A stretch of DNA of 6,725 bases from Candidatus Methylomirabilota bacterium (GTDB lineage: Bacteria; Methylomirabilota; Methylomirabilia; Methylomirabilales; JACQHM01). Location: assembly GCA_016199025.1 (NCBI GenBank), contig JACQHM010000251.1, forward strand, positions 1 through 6,725. The letters run 5' to 3'. Positions 1-6,399 of the stretch are shown here, one piece after another (within the stretch, counting starts at the first letter, position 1; each line of letters starts with the position of its first letter). The position numbers and the translations under genes were made by a program. The notes below the pieces were generated by a model. That model saw nothing but the letters and a program-made list of their open reading frames with translations. It was not told the origin of the DNA and made no database searches.

Positions 1-516
1 CAGATCATCGCCCACGAGAGTGGCGTTGCCGACACCGTGGACCCGCTAGGAGGGTCCTACTCCGTGGAGTGTCTCACGCGGGAGATCGAGGCCAGAGTTC
101 TGGACTATCTCAAAACGATCGACGAGCTGGGCGGGATGCTTCGGGCCATCGAGGTGGGGTTCGTCCAACGGGAGATCCAGGAGGCGGCTTATCGTCATCA
201 GAAGGAGATCGAGGAGAGGAGCCGGATCGTGGTCGGCTTGAACGCCTTCACCGACCAGGAGCCGGCCAAGGTTCTGGTCTTCCAGATCGACCCCGACCTG
301 GAGACGGGGCAGCGGAGACGGCTTACGCAGGTGAAGGAGAGCAGGGACCAGAGCAGGGTAGAGGAGGTCTTAAAGCAGTTAGAGGGCGAGGCGCGAGGGT
401 CCGAGAACCTCCTCCCTTCCATCTTGAAGGCCGTGAGGGCCTATGCGACCATCGGCGAGATCTGTGGGGGCTTAAGAAGGGTCTTCGGCGAGCATAAGGA
501 GTCCGTGACGATATGA
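1..516 (+). CDS. Methylmalonyl-CoA mutase, catalytic (large) subunit, C-terminal 171 residues (5' partial)
   Basis: This is the end of the coenzyme B12-dependent mutase subunit that interconverts (R)-methylmalonyl-CoA and succinyl-CoA in the cytoplasm. The reading frame is open from base 1, so the gene begins upstream of the window; the GTG at 37 is an internal Val, not a start. The first residues (IIAHESGVADTVDPLGGSY) match the conserved end of the mutase TIM-barrel. The rest has the typical tail: a VVGLNAF segment, an IDPDLE...Q segment, NLLPSILKAVRAYATIGEICGGLRRVFGE, and then a stop. Single-chain mutases continue after a linker into a B12-binding domain with a DxHxxG motif. Here the protein stops at the place where the large subunit of split mutases ends, so the cobalamin-binding subunit must be a separate gene that is not visible. 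The stop overlaps the epimerase start by 4 bases (ATGA). Isobutyryl-CoA mutase-type large subunits look similar, but the adjacent epimerase favours methylmalonyl-CoA. Confidence 0.93.
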   Translation, partial: QIIAHESGVADTVDPLGGSYSVECLTREIEARVLDYLKTIDELGGMLRAIEVGFVQREIQEAAYRHQKEIEERSRIVVGLNAFTDQEPAKVLVFQIDPDLETGQRRRLTQVKESRDQSRVEEVLKQLEGEARGSENLLPSILKAVRAYATIGEICGGLRRVFGEHKESVTI

Positions 517-920
517 TCAAAGGGGTGGATCAGATCGCCATCGCCGTGAAGGACTTGGAGCAGGCGAAACGGTTCTACGGGGAGGTCTTGGGCCTCCCGA
601 TGGTTCATACTGAAGTCCTGGAGGAGGAGCGGGTGAAGGTGGCCCTCTTCAAGGTCGGCCAGGTCGAGATCGAACTCCTCGAAGGGATCGGGGAGGAGAA
701 CCCTGTTGCCAAGTTCCTTGCAAAGCGGGGGGAGGGCCTTCATCACATCAGTCTTGAGGTTGAGGATCTGGAAGGGACCCTCGTGAGGCTCGAAAAGGCG
801 GGGGTCCCACTCATCGACAAGGTCCCACGGAAGGGGGCTTCTGGCACCATGGTGGCCTTCCTCCATCCTCAGGGATGCCACGGCGTTCTCATCGAGCTGG
901 TTGAGAAGCGGGCGGGATGA
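513..920 (+). CDS. mce: Methylmalonyl-CoA epimerase (VOC superfamily)
   Basis: This enzyme racemises (S)- and (R)-methylmalonyl-CoA, linking propionyl-CoA carboxylation or decarboxylation to the B12 mutase encoded just upstream. It has 135 residues, a usual length for the family, and shows the two paired beta-alpha-beta-beta-beta units of the vicinal oxygen chelate fold: VDQIAIAVKDLEQAKRFY at the start and GEGLHHISLEVEDLEGTL from residue 73. By family alignment the metal ligands should be residue 7, Glu54 (in IELLEG), His78 (second His of HHI) and Glu128 (in HGVLIELVEK). Residue 7 is Gln here where most epimerases have His. The ATG start overlaps the mutase stop by 4 bases, and AAGGAG at 496-501 lies 11 bases upstream, so translation is probably coupled. 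The pairing with the mutase makes the function more secure than the fold alone, since VOC proteins also include glyoxalases and dioxygenases. Confidence 0.92.
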   Translation: MIKGVDQIAIAVKDLEQAKRFYGEVLGLPMVHTEVLEEERVKVALFKVGQVEIELLEGIGEENPVAKFLAKRGEGLHHISLEVEDLEGTLVRLEKAGVPLIDKVPRKGASGTMVAFLHPQGCHGVLIELVEKRAG

Positions 921-929
921 TGTTCCCAT

Positions 930-939
930 GGAGAGGGAG
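930..939 (+). promoter_or_regulatory. Ribosome-binding site deciding the start of the FG-GAP protein
   Basis: GGAG at 930-933, followed by AGGGAG, sits 6 bases before the ATG at 940. The in-frame alternatives, TTG at 901 (inside mce) and ATG at 928, have only weak purine stretches upstream. Starting at 940 also puts the positively charged n-region of the signal peptide (MWRR) at the N-terminus. ATG 928 remains possible, adding MERE. Confidence 0.5.
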
Positions 940-2829
940 ATGTGGCGGCGATTCTGTATCCTAGGTTTCTTGCTGATCACGATGGTCGCTTCTGAAGCTG
1001 GATCGCAGGAGTCGGCCTTCACCGAGGTGGTCTATGAGGCGGCCCGGAGGCTGGCCGAGGGCTTCCCAAAGGTGGAAGGCTTCATCGTGGGGGTCGATGG
1101 GACGAAGGTGCTCATCGACCTGGGTACCAAAGATGGGGTCTACCCAGGGATGGAACTCCAGGTCTTTCGGGAGGGGGAGAAGTATGCCCACCCGATCACC
1201 GGCCAGCCCCTTGGCACGCTGGATAAGGGCCTGGGGATCGTGAGGGTCGTCCAGGTCAGGGATCGGTACTCAGTGGCGGAGGTCATCCGAAGGGTTGAAG
1301 GTGTGGAGCTCGTCCCGGGGGATCGGGCCCGCGTGTCCGGTGCCAGACTCCTCGTGGCCCTCCCTGTCGTCGATCCATCGACAGTCAAGGAGGTGAACCC
1401 GAAGAGCTTCACCAAGGACCTGGCCTTGGCCCTCGCCAAGACCGGCCGCTTCGAGGTCATCGAGGATCGGCAACTTCGGGCCTCCATGATGGGAGAGGGG
1501 ATCGCGATGGAGAACCTGGCGACCCCCTCGGCGTTGAAAGCCCTGGCAGAGAAGCTGAAGGTGAACCTCCTGGTCTTGGGAAAGCTCACGACGGTCGGGG
1601 AGGATATCTCCCTCGACCTCGATGTGATCTCGACCTTGACGGGCAACCGCTTGCTCTTGGTCACCACCCGAGTTGGGGCTCTTGAACCCCGTCCCGCCGC
1701 CATGCCGAATCCAGGCTCTCCGGCGGAGGCGTCGGCCCCGGCCCCTGTCCTCCCGGAGGCTCCTTCCCCCGTCCCCGCTGACCCGTTGCCCCCAGGGGTT
1801 TTCAGGGCGGACTTCGACATCCCCTTACGGGCCGTCGCCATCGCCGATGTTGATGGGGACAGGAGGGAGGATCTGATCTTCGCCAGCGCTGACCGGCTCT
1901 TCGTGTACACGTTCACTGGTCAGGGCTTTCGTCTGATCTGGCAGCAGGAGGCAGGCCCGGGGGCCAGCATCATCGGCCTGGATGCCGCCGACATCAACGG
2001 AAACGGTCGCGCCGAGCTCTTCGTCACCAACTTCTTAGGCGACCGCCTCAGCTCCTTTGTGCTGGAGATGACGAAGAAAGGTCAGATGGAGCGTCTGTGG
2101 GAGAAGGTCAATCTCTTCTTCAGGGTCCTGCCCCTGGGGGAAGGCGGGGCGAAGCAGCTCTACGGTCAGCCGTTCGGTGTCCGATCACCCTTCGATCAGT
2201 CCATCCACCGATACTCCTGGGGGAGGAAGGGGATCTTCGGGTACCTCAAGGGCAAGCAGTATGTGCAGGGACCCCCGTTGGGGGTCCCGAGGGGTTTTAG
2301 CCTCTATGGCCTCACGTTGGCCGATTTAAACGGGGATGGTCGGGAGGAGATCCTGGCCGTCGAGACGGGAGACACCTTCAAGGTCTATGATCTGAACGGG
2401 AGGCTTCTCCACGAAACCAGCGATGGCATCGGCGGGTCGGACACCTTGGTCCAATTCAAGCCGGCCGGTAAGCCGCCGTCCGATACGCCGGATGCGACCC
2501 AAGCGGTTCCGATCCAGGGACGGATCCTGGTGAGACCCTCGACCGACGGTTTGTCACCCATGATCCTCGTCTGGCACAATATGCCTTCGATCAACTCCCT
2601 CCCCCAGGACATCTCCCGGTTCCACAACAAGGGGAAGATCGTGGCCCTCCGCTGGAACGGCGCGGGGTTAGAAAAGCTCTGGGAGACCAGGGAGCTCCGC
2701 GGCTACATCGCCGACTACGCCGTGGGCGAACTGGGAGGAGAGAGGGCCCAGCATCTGGTGATCGTCGTGGTACAGACCGATAAGGGGCAACCCCGATCAA
2801 GCTACGTCTTGGCCTTTCCGATCCCTTGA
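940..2829 (+). CDS. Exported FlgT/CsgG-like protein with C-terminal FG-GAP/VCBS repeats
   Basis: This is a 629-residue protein of unknown exact role. Residues 1-20 look like a Sec signal peptide (MWRR, hydrophobic core to about 17, likely cut after SEA), so it should act in the periplasm or at the cell surface. Residues about 48-125 form a beta-rich stretch (VLIDLGTKDGVYPGMELQVF) resembling the FlgT C-terminal domain. Residues about 134-240 resemble the CsgG/FlgT middle fold: LLVALPVVD, then ALAKTGRFEVIEDRQL, then ALAEKLKVNLLVLGKLT. A proline/alanine-rich linker follows at about 248-287. The C-terminal part carries at least three FG-GAP-like, potentially calcium-binding motifs: DVDGDRRED at 303, DINGNGRAE at 351 and DLNGDGREE at 462, suggesting a beta-propeller. 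It starts 19 bases after mce and is probably cotranscribed with it, although no metabolic link is obvious. Earlier starts at 901 and 928 are in frame. I recognise the parts but not a named family for the whole. Confidence 0.85.
   Translation: MWRRFCILGFLLITMVASEAGSQESAFTEVVYEAARRLAEGFPKVEGFIVGVDGTKVLIDLGTKDGVYPGMELQVFREGEKYAHPITGQPLGTLDKGLGIVRVVQVRDRYSVAEVIRRVEGVELVPGDRARVSGARLLVALPVVDPSTVKEVNPKSFTKDLALALAKTGRFEVIEDRQLRASMMGEGIAMENLATPSALKALAEKLKVNLLVLGKLTTVGEDISLDLDVISTLTGNRLLLVTTRVGALEPRPAAMPNPGSPAEASAPAPVLPEAPSPVPADPLPPGVFRADFDIPLRAVAIADVDGDRREDLIFASADRLFVYTFTGQGFRLIWQQEAGPGASIIGLDAADINGNGRAELFVTNFLGDRLSSFVLEMTKKGQMERLWEKVNLFFRVLPLGEGGAKQLYGQPFGVRSPFDQSIHRYSWGRKGIFGYLKGKQYVQGPPLGVPRGFSLYGLTLADLNGDGREEILAVETGDTFKVYDLNGRLLHETSDGIGGSDTLVQFKPAGKPPSDTPDATQAVPIQGRILVRPSTDGLSPMILVWHNMPSINSLPQDISRFHNKGKIVALRWNGAGLEKLWETRELRGYIADYAVGELGGERAQHLVIVVVQTDKGQPRSSYVLAFPIP
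2268..2288 (+). repeat. Perfect 9-bp inverted repeat with 3-base loop, inside the FG-GAP gene
   Basis: GGGACCCCC at 2268-2276 and GGGGGTCCC at 2280-2288 are exact reverse complements separated by GTT. The stem is eight G-C pairs and one A-T pair, so the mRNA should form a very stable hairpin. It encodes part of the stretch QGPPLGVPRG between the second and third FG-GAP-like motifs. There is no T-run after it, so it is not an intrinsic terminator. It may be a chance product of the GC-rich codons for Pro and Gly. Confidence 0.6.
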
Positions 2830-2877
2830 CCTCACTTTAGGAGGGGAAGTGGAACACGGGAAAGCGTTCAAGTGAGG
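2830..2877 (+). repeat. 8-bp inverted repeat directly after the FG-GAP gene stop
   Basis: CCTCACTT at 2830-2837 and AAGTGAGG at 2870-2877 are exact reverse complements with 32 bases between them. A shorter alternative pairs CACTT at 2833-2837 with AAGTG at 2847-2851, and the two pairings exclude each other. The longer pairing encloses an AGGAGG ribosome-binding-like site and most of a tiny ORF. With a strong terminator just downstream, this could be part of a regulatory leader; that is inference. Confidence 0.45.
2849..2875 (+). CDS. Possible 8-codon leader peptide upstream of the porin
   Basis: A GTG start at 2849 is preceded by AGGAGG at 2839-2844, 4 bases away. It opens a frame reading MEHGKAFK and stops at TGA 2873-2875. 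The stop lies 11 bases before the stem of the intrinsic terminator and falls within the distal arm of the 2830-2877 inverted repeat. This geometry resembles a leader peptide of an attenuator. The peptide has no run of one amino acid that would point to a regulating amino acid. G-rich sequence makes chance ribosome-binding sites common here, so this is a weak call. Confidence 0.2.
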   Translation: MEHGKAFK

Positions 2878-2886
2878 CGGGTACGG

Positions 2887-2930
2887 GAAGAGCTGCGATG
2901 GGGCATCTTTGCCAGCAGCTCTTCTTTTTT
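2887..2930 (+). terminator. Intrinsic (Rho-independent) terminator or attenuator between the FG-GAP gene and the porin
   Basis: GAAGAGCTGC at 2887-2896 pairs perfectly with GCAGCTCTTC at 2915-2924. A small inner GGC/GCC pairing (2902-2904 with 2911-2913) lies within the 18-base loop. TTTTTT at 2925-2930 follows immediately. It most simply ends the methylmalonyl/FG-GAP transcript. The porin start is only 33 bases past the T-run and I find no good promoter in between, so regulated read-through into the porin is possible. An ATG at 2898, in frame with the porin, lies inside the loop and is not a credible start. Confidence 0.85.
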
Positions 2931-2963
2931 GTGCTGAACGGGCAAAAGTGGGAAAGAAGAAGA

Positions 2964-4313
2964 GTGGTCAAGATAAGCCCGCTGGTAGGAGGAGTGTTGC
3001 TGGCATTGTCAACCTGTCTCCTCGGGGCCTTCCCTGTCAGGGCGGTCGAAGAGCCTCCCGCTGAAGAAAGCACCCTCCTCGATGTCCTCAAAGCCAAAGG
3101 GGTCATCAACGAAGACGAGTACCAGAGGTTGAAGGGCGATGGCGAAAATAAAGGTGGAGAGAAACCAGGACCCTCCAGCGGATACGCCAGAGGCTTTTAT
3201 ATCCAATCTCCCGATGGTGAGCATCAACTGAAGCTGAACGGCCTGACCAGGGTCCAGTTCACCCTGTTCCCCCCTGATACGCCGAACTCTAGCACCCAGA
3301 TTCAACCCAGGACCATCGCCTTGGTAGCCAGGGGCTATATCTTCAAATACTTCGAGTTCCAGACCATCGTGGATTTTGCCGACAAGGTCAACATCCTCTT
3401 CGACGCCTTTGGCAATCTCAACGTCGCCCCGTGGCTACAGCTTAAGATGGGCCAGTTCAGGGTCCCCTTCAGCCGGGAGCAGCTCGTCTTCATCAACGGT
3501 GTGGACACCATCGAGCGCTCGGTGGTGGGGGATGCGATCTCGCCGTCCTACGACATCGGGGCGTCGGTCCACGGGATCCTTCAGCTTGGCATTTGGGAGT
3601 ATGCGTTGGGGGTGTTTAACGGGGCCGGTCGGAACACCTTCGATACCAACGATGCCATGGATGTGGCCGGGCGCGTGGTGCTCAATCCCTTTGTGTTCGA
3701 GCCCGATTCCGGGCTCAAAGACTTGAGCCTGGGGGCCAACTTCCAGGTTGGTGACGAGGGCTTTAATCCAGACGGGGGCCGGGTGCGCTTCATGACCAGG
3801 GCCGATCGGGCCGTCATCTTCAACGCGACCACCCGGGGGTTCCGGCAGCGGTACGGCTTCGACCTCCACTACGAGCTTGGCCCCGTTTCCCTTCAGGGGG
3901 AGATCCTCTACGAACGCCAACAGCGGAAGCGGACCTTATCGGCCGATGGGAGCGTCGCGGCCGTGGCCAGTGATGGGGTGGGGGATGCCAGCGACCTGGA
4001 ACGCTCCGGGGGGTATCTCCAAGTCGGGTATTTCGTCTGGGGGGTTCGAGATCAGGGGGTTCAGACGGTCGTGAAATACGAGCGGTTTCAGGGGGGGGAT
4101 ACCGGCGGGCCTGGTCAGATCCCTTCTCAGGCCCTCGACGCCTATACCCTGGGCGTCAACTGGTACGTGAACCACAACGTGAAATTCCAGGTGAACGGGA
4201 TCCTGGCGGATCTCAAGCGATCCCTGACCGCCTATGCGCAGGACTCCCGTGGGGACTTCCTGGATGGGGACCTCGACTGGGTCCTCCTCACCCAGTTCCA
4301 GCTTTTGTTCTAA
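2964..4313 (+). CDS. Phosphate-selective porin O/P-type outer-membrane beta-barrel
   Basis: This is a predicted outer-membrane channel of the OprP/OprO family, probably for anions such as phosphate; members outside the Pseudomonas group often have unknown substrates. The protein has 449 residues. Residues 1-27 are a signal peptide (MVK, hydrophobic core, cut after VRA). Residues about 38-57 (LLDVLKAKGVINEDEYQRLKG) form a short helical segment common at the N-terminus of these porins. The barrel begins near residue 78 with alternating hydrophobic and polar strands (FYIQSPDGEHQLKLNGLTRVQFT). The conserved centre, with LKMGQFRVPFSREQL and IGASVHG, is typical of the family. The protein ends in QFQLLF, a C-terminal Phe signal for the BAM machinery. 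I chose GTG 2964 because it gives a clean signal peptide; ATG 2898 lies inside the terminator hairpin and GTG 2931 sits right after the T-run. The ribosome-binding site (GGAAAGAAG) is weak. The Cys at 18 is not a convincing lipobox. Confidence 0.87.
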   Translation: MVKISPLVGGVLLALSTCLLGAFPVRAVEEPPAEESTLLDVLKAKGVINEDEYQRLKGDGENKGGEKPGPSSGYARGFYIQSPDGEHQLKLNGLTRVQFTLFPPDTPNSSTQIQPRTIALVARGYIFKYFEFQTIVDFADKVNILFDAFGNLNVAPWLQLKMGQFRVPFSREQLVFINGVDTIERSVVGDAISPSYDIGASVHGILQLGIWEYALGVFNGAGRNTFDTNDAMDVAGRVVLNPFVFEPDSGLKDLSLGANFQVGDEGFNPDGGRVRFMTRADRAVIFNATTRGFRQRYGFDLHYELGPVSLQGEILYERQQRKRTLSADGSVAAVASDGVGDASDLERSGGYLQVGYFVWGVRDQGVQTVVKYERFQGGDTGGPGQIPSQALDAYTLGVNWYVNHNVKFQVNGILADLKRSLTAYAQDSRGDFLDGDLDWVLLTQFQLLF

Positions 4314-4348
4314 GGGGTCCAATGGAACTTGCCGGGGAGACTTCTCAC

Positions 4349-4377
4349 TTGCAGCACCGGGGGAGATGGCCTATACT
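4349..4377 (+). promoter_or_regulatory. Sigma-70-like promoter upstream of the polyprenyl synthase gene
   Basis: A -35-like TTGCAG (4349-4354) and a -10-like TATACT (4372-4377) are separated by exactly 17 bases. The -10 matches TATAAT in five of six positions; the -35 keeps only the TTG. The AT-rich TATACTTTTATC stands out in a GC-rich background. Transcription would start near 4384, about 40 bases before the gene. It would drive the synthase and the kinase behind it. Confidence 0.55.
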
Positions 4378-4425
4378 TTTATCGCTCGATCTGGTGGATC
4401 AAACCCTTGAGGGGGAGGTGGAGGT

Positions 4426-5427
4426 GTGTGGGTGAAAAGGGAGACCGAGGCGATCCGTGACCTCCTCTTCTCCCCTATTGCCGTGGAACTTCAGGAGGTG
4501 GAGGAACGGCTTCGCGCAGGACTCGAAAGCCATTCCTCCCTCATCGCTGAGGTGTCGAGCTACGTCCTGGGCAGCGCCGGGAAACGCATCAGGCCGGCCC
4601 TGTTGCTCTTGTCGGCCAAGCTTTGCGGTTCGGAGGACGGATCGAGGAGCGTCGCGTTGGCCGCGGTGGCCGAGTACATGCACGTGGCCACCCTCATCCA
4701 TGACGACATCATCGACAACGCCGACAGGCGTCGGGGTCTGCCCTCGGCCAACTCCAGGTGGGGCTCTCACGTCTCCGTCCTCGTGGGAGACTTTCTTTAC
4801 GCCAGGGCCATCCAGATCCTGGTGGAGGATGAAGATTTTCGGATTCTCAAGGCCTTCGCCGATGCCACCGTGAGCATGGCCGAAGGCGAAATCCTGGAGC
4901 TGCAAACGTATAAGAAGCTGGACATCACGTATGAAGAGTATCTGAAGATCATCACCTGCAAGACAGCGGCGTTGATCTCTGCCGCCTGTCAGGCAGGGGC
5001 CTTGATCTCCAAGACCTCGGAGGAGCAGGTCAAGGCGATGGCGGATTTCGGCTTGAACTTGGGCATCGGCTTTCAGTTGGTGGATGATGCCCTTGACTTT
5101 GTGGCGGATGAGGAGCGGTTGGGCAAGCCGGTGGGGAACGATCTGAAGGAGGGAAAGATCACCTTTCCCCTCATTCACCTGGCCCAGAACGGGTCCGATG
5201 GCGCCCAGAGGCGGCTGAGAGTGTTGGTGGCGAAGGAGCGTTTCGACGAGGATGACCTTCTGGAGGTGCGAGAGTTGGTGGAGAAGCATCAGGGCGTCCA
5301 GGCCACCATGGAGAAGGTGCATGAATTCTTGGACAAGGCCAAGGCGTCTCTAAAGCTCTTTCCGGATTCCCCTTCGAGGCGCTCTCTGCTCTGTATGACC
5401 GATTTCGTCCGGGAGCGGGACTGGTAA
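4426..5427 (+). CDS. ispB: Long-chain trans-polyprenyl diphosphate synthase (octaprenyl/heptaprenyl type, IspB-like)
   Basis: This enzyme adds isopentenyl diphosphate units to an allylic diphosphate to build the isoprenoid tail of a respiratory quinone (menaquinone or ubiquinone). The protein has 333 residues, normal for the family. Visible motifs are GKRIRP at 52-57, the first Asp-rich motif DDIID at 93-97 followed by RRRG, and the second Asp-rich motif DDALD at 220-224, with GKPVGNDLKEGKITFP after it. The fifth residue before the first Asp-rich motif is a small Ala (88) rather than Phe or Tyr, which in this family goes with long chains rather than C15 farnesyl products. The segment EYMHVATLIHDDIID is close to IspB-type enzymes. 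The exact chain length cannot be read from sequence. GGGAGG at 4413-4418 lies 7 bases before GTG 4426, but GGAGG at 4420-4424 equally suits GTG 4432, so the start may be two codons later. A promoter-like site lies just upstream. Confidence 0.9.
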   Translation: MWVKRETEAIRDLLFSPIAVELQEVEERLRAGLESHSSLIAEVSSYVLGSAGKRIRPALLLLSAKLCGSEDGSRSVALAAVAEYMHVATLIHDDIIDNADRRRGLPSANSRWGSHVSVLVGDFLYARAIQILVEDEDFRILKAFADATVSMAEGEILELQTYKKLDITYEEYLKIITCKTAALISAACQAGALISKTSEEQVKAMADFGLNLGIGFQLVDDALDFVADEERLGKPVGNDLKEGKITFPLIHLAQNGSDGAQRRLRVLVAKERFDEDDLLEVRELVEKHQGVQATMEKVHEFLDKAKASLKLFPDSPSRRSLLCMTDFVRERDW

Positions 5428-5430
5428 ACA

Positions 5431-6399
5431 ATGATCGCGGCGATCGGGGTGGATCTGGGCGCGACCAACGTGAGGCTTGTCCTGGTGGATCAGAACGGGG
5501 CCGTGATGGATTCCGGACGCTTTCCTGTCCCTGAACGAGGGAGGGCCGAGCCTGTCCTGGAAGACTTGGCCCCGGCCATCGAGGCCATGAGGGAAAGGGC
5601 AGAGGGGAATGCATATCAGGTAGGGGCCCTGGGGGTCGGGGTGGCTGGCTTGACCGATGTCAAGGAAGGGATCGTGCTCGACGCCATCAACCTGGGCTGG
5701 AAGGAGGTCCCCTTTCAATCGCTCCTGGAGGAGCGGCTGAAACTCCCTGTTCTCTTGGAAAACGACGCCAACGCGACCGCCTTTGCCGAGGCCTGGGTCG
5801 GGGCAGGCAGAGGGTGCCGGTCGTTGATCAGTCTCACGCTGGGGACCGGGGTCGGCGGTGGCCTCATCTTCGACGGGGAGCTGTGGCGGGGGGCCTCGGG
5901 CCTGGCCGGGGAGATCGGCCACATGGTGGTGGAGCCGGATGGGGAGCCCTGCCATTGTGGAGGGCGTGGCTGCCTCGAGGCCTACATCTCTGCGAGTGCC
6001 GTCGTCCGGGACGCCAAGAAGGCGATCCTGGATGGAAAGGTTGGGGAACCGCTCTCCAGCTTCATGGGAAACCTCGAGGGGCTCACCGCGAAAGACGTCT
6101 CCGATGCGGCTTCAAAGGGTGATCCCTTGGCCAAAAGGATCCTTGCCAAGGCCGGTCGGTACCTAGGGGTCGCGTGTACCAGCCTGATTCACATCTTCAA
6201 CCCCGAAATGATCGTCGTCGGAGGAGGGATGGCTCAGGCGGGAGAGTTGATCCTCGGGCCGGCCAGGGTGGAGGTCAAGGAACGGGCCTTCGGTCCGCTG
6301 GCCGAGAGCACCAGGATTGCTCTCTCCCCGCTGGGCGAGCTGGCCGGCGCCATTGGCGTTGCCGGCCTCGCCCTCAGGCGCTACGTGCCTAGCCGTTAG
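5431..6399 (+). CDS. ROK-family glucokinase
   Basis: This is a cytoplasmic sugar kinase, most likely phosphorylating glucose with ATP to glucose 6-phosphate. The protein has 322 residues, typical for ROK kinases without a DNA-binding domain. It shows the phosphate-binding DLGATN at 8-13, ENDANA at 110-115 with the predicted catalytic base Asp112, GTGVGGG at 138-144, and the sugar-binding EIGH at 161-164. The ROK zinc signature CHCGGRGCLE spans 174-183, with His164 as the fourth zinc ligand. No N-terminal helix-turn-helix is present, so it is an enzyme rather than a NagC/Mlc-type repressor. It starts 3 bases after the polyprenyl synthase stop and is probably cotranscribed and translationally coupled with it. 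Substrate could also be another hexose such as mannose, fructose or N-acetylglucosamine. The last codons (RRYVPSR) lie in a repeated sequence that continues downstream. Confidence 0.9.
   Translation: MIAAIGVDLGATNVRLVLVDQNGAVMDSGRFPVPERGRAEPVLEDLAPAIEAMRERAEGNAYQVGALGVGVAGLTDVKEGIVLDAINLGWKEVPFQSLLEERLKLPVLLENDANATAFAEAWVGAGRGCRSLISLTLGTGVGGGLIFDGELWRGASGLAGEIGHMVVEPDGEPCHCGGRGCLEAYISASAVVRDAKKAILDGKVGEPLSSFMGNLEGLTAKDVSDAASKGDPLAKRILAKAGRYLGVACTSLIHIFNPEMIVVGGGMAQAGELILGPARVEVKERAFGPLAESTRIALSPLGELAGAIGVAGLALRRYVPSR

Noticed and set aside
1369..1382. Palindrome GTCGAT-CC-ATCGAC inside the FG-GAP gene
   Set aside because: A two-base loop cannot form a good hairpin, and a 6-bp match of this kind is easily expected by chance in coding sequence.
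2826..2831. TTGACC resembling a -35 box at the end of the FG-GAP gene
   Set aside because: At 17 bases downstream the sequence is GTGGAA, and no -10-like hexamer lies at a workable spacing.
2899..2914. Sigma-54-like element (TGGGGC ... TTTGCC) upstream of the porin
   Set aside because: The spacing between the GG and GC elements is 9 rather than the required 10, and the sequence is already explained as the loop of the terminator.
3009..3017. Possible lipoprotein signal in the porin (LSTC)
   Set aside because: Thr before the Cys is poor for a lipobox, the VRA site nine residues later is a good signal peptidase I site, and the rest is a beta-barrel.
4314..4348. Small inverted repeat after the porin stop (GTCC/GGAAC)
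   Set aside because: It has only four pairs with a bulge and no T-run, so it is not a supportable terminator.
4399..5322. Long open frame of 307 codons on the - strand opposite the polyprenyl synthase gene
   Set aside because: It has no recognisable motif and is rich in His, Leu, Gln and Gly, as expected for the antisense of a GC-rich gene. The + strand frame has all the family motifs.
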